DNA of 64,000 nt from Cordia subcordata (Eukaryota; Streptophyta; Magnoliopsida; Boraginales; Cordiaceae): the NCBI GenBank assembly GCA_028554755.1, contig JAPTOF010000004.1, positions 2,549,501-2,613,500 on the forward strand, given 5' to 3'. Within the stretch, counting starts at the first letter, position 1. Every line of letters starts with the position of its first letter. Shown one piece after another: positions 59,600 through 64,000 of the stretch. The notes beneath the pieces are model-generated. The model made no database searches. It was given only the letters and a program-made list of their open reading frames with translations, and was not told where the DNA came from. Both the position numbers and the translations under genes were made by a program.

Positions 59600-60890
59600 T
59601 ATAATGAATATGAGGATTTAGAGAATGACCAATTTAAACAAATAGATGAAAAGGAAGAGGATTGGACTTTATCTACAGAGCTTTGAATGTCAATGAATTT
59701 CATGATAGGACGACTTCAATTGTAAACAAATTTCACTATAAAATTAAAGCTAGGGACACCATAAATCTAATTAAAAGAATAAATTTCAAAACAATGCAAT
59801 GAGGAAACAGATGATACATAGACGATCTTGGTGGAAGAATATAAACTGTTGGATGTAAGACTTTCTTCCATTCCAAAAATCACCAAAAGTAAATGAGTTA
59901 AATTGAATGCAAATGGTTTATAATAATTACAGAAGACTGTAAAATACTCAGCTCTTCTCAAACAATACGAATGGGCAGCATCAAACAAAGTCTTTCTACC
60001 TAACAAAACGTTGGCCAAATAAATTTAATTGCATAGGTTACCAAGGGGATTGCATTTCGAACATAGGAGGTGGTGTTGGTCTAGTTATAGCAACAACGAT
60101 ATCACTGTATGCAGATGCATTTTTTGGCCAAGCTAGTATTAGAACGAAGGTAAAGGATGAAAAGAAACAAACTTTCTAATTTCATAAAGTGAAACAAAAT
60201 CACCAAAAGAAGCAAACTTTAATATATAAAGCAAAGAGAATCTAACTGAACATGAAATATCAGAAACTACTAAAGCCAATGCTTTATGAGATCATTATAA
60301 ACTACAAAATTCAAGCTTTTAGTTAGTATTTTCAACAGAATAAGGTTAAGGAACCACAACATTTATGCAAGCTATTTGTTCAATTAGCATCTTTTTACAA
60401 AACTACATCGAATTAAACATTACAAACTAAAAAACTACAAGTACGGATTACCAAGACCTATCAATTAATTCGATCCGTAGCACATACATAAACGAAGTAC
60501 GTTCTCACAGAGCACAAGCACATACAAACAGCATATGGATATACACATATAGCCTTCAAGCATCAAATAGAAGTATCATAATAGACTGATAATTTAAGGG
60601 GCAGATGGTATTTAGCAAAGAGGTGTATTAGAGAAGCTTTAACAAATATCGGTGTTGGGAAAAAAGGGGATAGAACTCCAGCGAACCAAAAAAAATTATT
60701 TAAAAAAAAAAATGGGGGGGTGTTCTGGAGGGAACAGAGGAGAAAGTGGAGATGGAGAGGAAAGAGAGGAGAGCAACAAAAACGTCACTTAAATCTATTT
60801 TACTTAAGTTATTTGCTAAGAGGTACCTTGGCCTCCATATCAACCCAAGCCAAATTGGAAGAAATCGTCATCCATGATTTGGTCACTGGT
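59600..60890. other. No gene recognised
   Basis: AT-rich DNA separating the two H2B fragments; an A-run and G-run occur near 60690-60720. Confidence 0.5.
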
Positions 60891-60894
60891 TACC

Positions 60895-61037
60895 TAAGCC
60901 ATGGCGCTTCTTCTTCTTGTCTCTTGCCACGGCGGCTCCCCCTCCTTCGGCATCTCCGCCGGCGGCTTCTCGGATGTCAGGGTCTTCTCGTTGCCCGGTT
61001 TCTTCTCCGTTGGCTTCTTCTCTGCTTTTGGAGCGAT
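60895..61037 (-). pseudogene. Histone H2B pseudogene, copy A (N-terminal tail only, start codon lost)
   Basis: Minus strand from 61037: the expected ATG reads ATC, then APKAEKKPTEKKPGNEK and, further on, PKEG, the Lys/Pro/Glu-rich H2B tail. A one-base shift at PKEG moves the frame so that DKKKKRH lies in another frame, and homology ends there. Upstream (61040-61200, minus strand) a CT-rich leader and a promoter-like region are still recognisable. Confidence 0.72.
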
Positions 61038-61193
61038 TTTGAGAGAGAAGGTGTGTTTTTGCAGAAGAGAAAAAATCGATGGATATGAGAGAGAAAAGCG
61101 TATGGAGCAAGAAATGAGTGGTATAAAGCTGTAATAAATCTTGACCGTTGATATCTAAAGGGAAGGCAGATCAACGGCGAGCAATTAAAAGGG

Positions 61194-61201
61194 CCACGTG
61201 G
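61194..61201. promoter_or_regulatory. G-box CCACGTGG between divergent H2B remnant and repeat gene
   Basis: Palindromic G-box 157 bases upstream of the old H2B start and about 225 bases upstream of the TATA box at 61419, so it could have served either direction. Confidence 0.4.
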
Positions 61202-61418
61202 CGGAATAAGGAAGCAAGTTAGGGGCAGATGAACAGGGAAGGGAATCAATTGGTTTCTCAAATAGTATACTTAAGGATAACGGCTTGGGCAAATATAGGT
61301 AAAATTAAAATTCATAAAATGACATTTACCCTCTTGTTTTTTGTTTGGCTTCACGCCCAAGTCACCTTTCAGTTATTATTTGAACTCCAAATTTTGGAGG
61401 GAACAATGAATGCGAGCC

Positions 61419-61428
61419 TATATAAACA
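61419..61428 (+). promoter_or_regulatory. TATA box of the 14-residue-repeat gene
   Basis: CTATATAAAC is a near-ideal plant TATA box on the plus strand. Transcription would start near 61450, leaving a leader of about 140 bases before the ATG at 61590. Confidence 0.6.
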
Positions 61429-61589
61429 CCATCTTCACCATTTGTAAGCGGAACTTCAGAGGATCAACTTAATTTGAGTAACAACACTCTCCATCTCTAC
61501 ATCTAGCTTACAACAATCCTCCTAATATATAACAATTTGTAAATATTACAGATAATATCATATCATCATCAAATCCCCTGGCATGTGAC

Positions 61590-63902
61590 ATGATGACGAA
61601 TGAGCTTGTTAATGTCGAGAAGGCTTGCGATTCCACAGTAGCCGAAGCAGAAGATGTCGAGAAGGCTTGCGATTCCACAGTAGCCGAAGCAGAAGATGTC
61701 GAGAAGGCTTGCGATTCCACAGTAGCCGAAGCAGAAGATGTCGAGAAGGCTTGCGATTCCACAGTAGCCGAAGCAGAAGATGTCGAGAAGGCTTGCGATT
61801 CCACAGTAGCCGAAGCAGAAGATGTCGAGAAGGCTTGCGATTCCACAGTAGCCGAAGCAGAAGATGTCGAGAAGGTTTGCGATTCCACAGTAGCCGAAGC
61901 AGAAGATGTCGAGGAGGCTTGCGATTCCACACTAGCTGAAGCAGAAGATGTCGAGGAGACTTGCGATTCCACACTAGCTGAAGCACAAAATGTCGAGGAG
62001 AATTGTGATTCCACACTAGCTGAAGTAGAAGATGTCGAGGAGACTTGCGATTCCACACTAGCCGAACCAGAAGATGTCGAGGAGGCTTGCGATTCCACAC
62101 TAGCTGAAGCAGAAGATGTCGAGCAGGCTTGCGATTCTACACTAGCCGAAGCAGAAGATGTCGAGCAGGCTTGCGATTCCACACTAGCCGAAGCAGAAGA
62201 TGTCGAGAAGGCTTGCGATTCCACACTAGCTGAAGCACAAGATGTCGAGAAGGCTTGCGATTCCACACTAGCTGAAGCACAAGATGTCGAGAAGGCTTGT
62301 GATTCGACACTAGCTGAAGCACAAGATGTCGAGGAGAATTGCGATTCCATACTAGCTGAAACAGAAGATGTCGAGGAGACTTGCGATTCCACACTAGCCG
62401 AAGCAGAAGATGTCGAGAAGACTTGCGATTCCACAGTAGCCGAAGCAGAAGATGTCGAGAAGGCTTGCGATTCCACACTAGCCGAAGCAGAAGATGTCGA
62501 GAAGGCTTGCGATTCGACACTAGCTGAAGCACAAGATGTCGAGGAGAATTGCGATTCCATACTAGCTGAAATAGAAGATGTCGAGGAGACTTGCGATTCC
62601 ACAGTAGCCGAAGCAGAAGATGTCGAGAAGACTTGCGATTCCACAGTAGCCGAAGCAGAAGATGTCGAGAAGGCTTGCGATTCCACACTAGCCGAAGCAG
62701 AAGATGTCAAGAAGGCTTGCGATTCCACACTAGCTGAAGCATAAGATGTCAAGAAGACTTGCGATTCCACACTAGCTGAAGCACAAGATGTCGAGAAGAC
62801 TTGCGATTCCACAGTAGCTGAAGCAGAAGATGTCGAGAAGGCTTGCGATTCCACACTAGCTGAAACACAAGATGTCAAGAAGACTTGCGATTCGACACTA
62901 GCTGAAGCACAAGATGTTGAGGAGAATTGCGATTCCACACTAGCTGAAGCAGAAGATGTCGAGGAGACTTGCGATTCCACACTAGCTGAAGTAGAAGATG
63001 TCGAGAAGACTTGTGATTCCACAGTAGCCGAAGCAGAAGATGTCGAGAAGGCTTGCGATTCCACATTAGCCAAAGCAGAAGATGTCGAGAAGGCTTGCGA
63101 TTCCACAGTAGCTGAAGCACAAGATGTCGAGAAGACTTGCGATTCCACACTAGCTGAAGCAGAAGATGTCGAGAAGACTTGCGATTCCACAGTAGCTGAA
63201 GCAGAAGATGTCGAGAAGACTTGCGATTCCACAGTAGCTGAAGCACAAGATGTCGAGAAGACTTGCGATTCGACACTAGCTGAAGCAGAAGATGCCGAGG
63301 AGAATTGCGATTCCACAGTAGCCGAAGCAGAAGATGTCGAGAAGACTTGCGATTCCACACTAGCTGAAGCACAAGATGTCGAGAAGACTTGCGATTCCAC
63401 GCTAGCTGAAGCAGAAGATGTCGAGAAGAATTGCGATTCCACGCTAGCTGAAGCACAAGATGTTGAGAACCAAAAGCATGGTAATTTTTTTTCATATTTT
63501 ATAGCTGTTTTTATATTTCTAGTTCTTACGGTGTTTTTTTTTTTAGATATATGTGTGAAGCATATAAAAGACAACCAAAAGCATTAATAACCAACCCTAG
63601 ACATTAATACTTTGATTATTCCAGCAGCAGCAGCGAAAAAGAAAGAGTTAGTCGATATTGTGGCGTTAGAAAATAATGTGATTGGAAACAAAATAGCTTA
63701 TTTTAAATTTATTAATACAAGAGAGAAACACGGAGAGAAGTTCAGTTGGAGAGGTTCCGAATCCCTGTCCTTAACTAGCATACCTCAGGAATTACCAATC
63801 AAGCTAGCAGCTGACAATTGTTTACTTTGGAAAACTCAAGTCTTACCTGTTCACTGTGCACGTGTCTGTATGTGTGTATGTTGTAACCATATTGGAGGAT
63901 GA
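61590..63902 (+). CDS. Unrecognised acidic protein of about 44 tandem 14-residue repeats (carries a nonsense codon)
   Basis: I do not recognise a family. ATG at 61590 opens MMTNELVN followed by repeats with consensus EDVEKACDSTVAEA. The main variants are K/E at position 5, A/T/N at 6, V/L at 11 and E/Q at the start. Cys7, Asp8, Ser9 and Thr10 barely change. Exon 1 runs to 63480 and ends in a good donor (CATG|GTAATT). An acceptor at 63623-63624 joins in frame to a second exon, 63625-63902, with AAAAKKKELVDIVALENN and a TGA. Without interruption the product would be 722 residues. A TAA at 62742-62744 (CAA in sister repeats) truncates it to 384. Hydrophobic spacing (Val3, Cys7, Thr10, Ala14) fits a 4-3 heptad pattern, so a coiled coil or helical rod is possible. 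It has no signal peptide or membrane span. It could equally be a pseudogene. Confidence 0.5.
61611..63475. repeat. 42-bp minisatellite array, about 44 copies
   Basis: Consensus GATGTCGAGAAGGCTTGCGA followed by TTCCACAGTAGCCGAAGCAGAA. The first six to seven copies are almost identical; later ones vary at fixed positions. Longer periods are visible: a five-unit (210-bp) block with the order NCDSI, TCDST, TCDST, ACDST, ACDST is repeated at about 62330-62540 and 62540-62730. Confidence 0.97.
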
Positions 63903-64000
63903 ATCTCTCTGTTGTTATGCCCTCTGTATAATTGTGTCTGTTATAGTGTTGTTTCAGAGGTTTCTTCGATTGTTTGTGGCACTTCTGATCAATTAAATTA
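63903..64000. other. 3' flank of the repeat gene to the window end
   Basis: T-rich DNA with no coding content; plausible 3' untranslated region of the repeat gene. Confidence 0.4.

Noticed and set aside
61611..63475. CRISPR-like repeat array
   Set aside because: Direct 42-bp units abut without spacers in a plant nuclear sequence; it is a minisatellite.
61508..63574. 688-codon minus-strand open frame across the 42-bp array (Ser/Thr/Ala-rich 14-mers)
   Set aside because: A 42-bp unit without a stop in a given frame stays open however often it is copied, so length proves nothing. The promoter, ATG and splice signals are on the plus strand. It is, however, unbroken through all copies, so strand-specific RNA data should be checked.

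Overview
This is nuclear DNA from a flowering plant, almost certainly a eudicot. The evidence is multi-exon genes with GT-AG introns, chloroplast-targeted proteins, AT-rich intergenic DNA, and plant-type transposons (a Mutator-like element, MITEs, tRNA-derived SINE-like copies, a Helitron remnant). All gene models were spliced by eye and checked for reading-frame phase. The species is not identifiable from the sequence alone.

Layout. 1-17.3 kb holds a cluster of chloroplast phospholipase A1 (PLA1-Igamma type) genes. Two look intact (1787-4917 and 8976-11361, + strand), one is an inverted pseudogene (12952-15192, - strand), and one is a lone decayed second exon (16971-17206). 19.1-34.4 kb is a run of four minus-strand housekeeping genes. 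They are plastid-type glutathione reductase (10 exons, 561 aa), RNA polymerase III subunit RPC8/RPC25 (7 exons, 193 aa), photosystem II protein PsbW (2 exons, 134 aa) and a GAUT5/6-like galacturonosyltransferase (10 exons, 628 aa). 36.5-40.9 kb is a complete but dead Mutator-like element with 9-bp target duplications, long terminal inverted repeats and unusual arrays of 19-bp palindromes. 45.6-50.7 kb is a plus-strand DRIP-type RING E3 ligase gene (7 exons, 427 aa). 51-61 kb is a graveyard of MITEs, a hAT-like element, a Helitron 3' end with helicase remnant, and fragments of ATP-citrate lyase A and histone H2B. 61.4-63.9 kb is an unusual gene candidate made of about 44 copies of a 42-bp unit. 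It would encode an acidic 14-residue repeat with one cysteine per repeat, plus a downstream exon that joins in frame. One repeat carries a premature stop.

Context. The order PLA1 - RPC8 - PsbW - GAUT - DRIP matches the two Arabidopsis segments around At1g06770-06800 and At2g30550-30580 taken together (gene identities recalled, not searched). The window therefore appears to keep the unfractionated ancestral order. The genes do not form a pathway: plastid lipid hydrolysis, plastid redox, Pol III transcription, photosystem II assembly, pectin synthesis and ubiquitination of stress regulators are simply neighbours. Candidates for something undescribed are the 14-residue repeat gene and the palindrome arrays inside the Mutator-like element.
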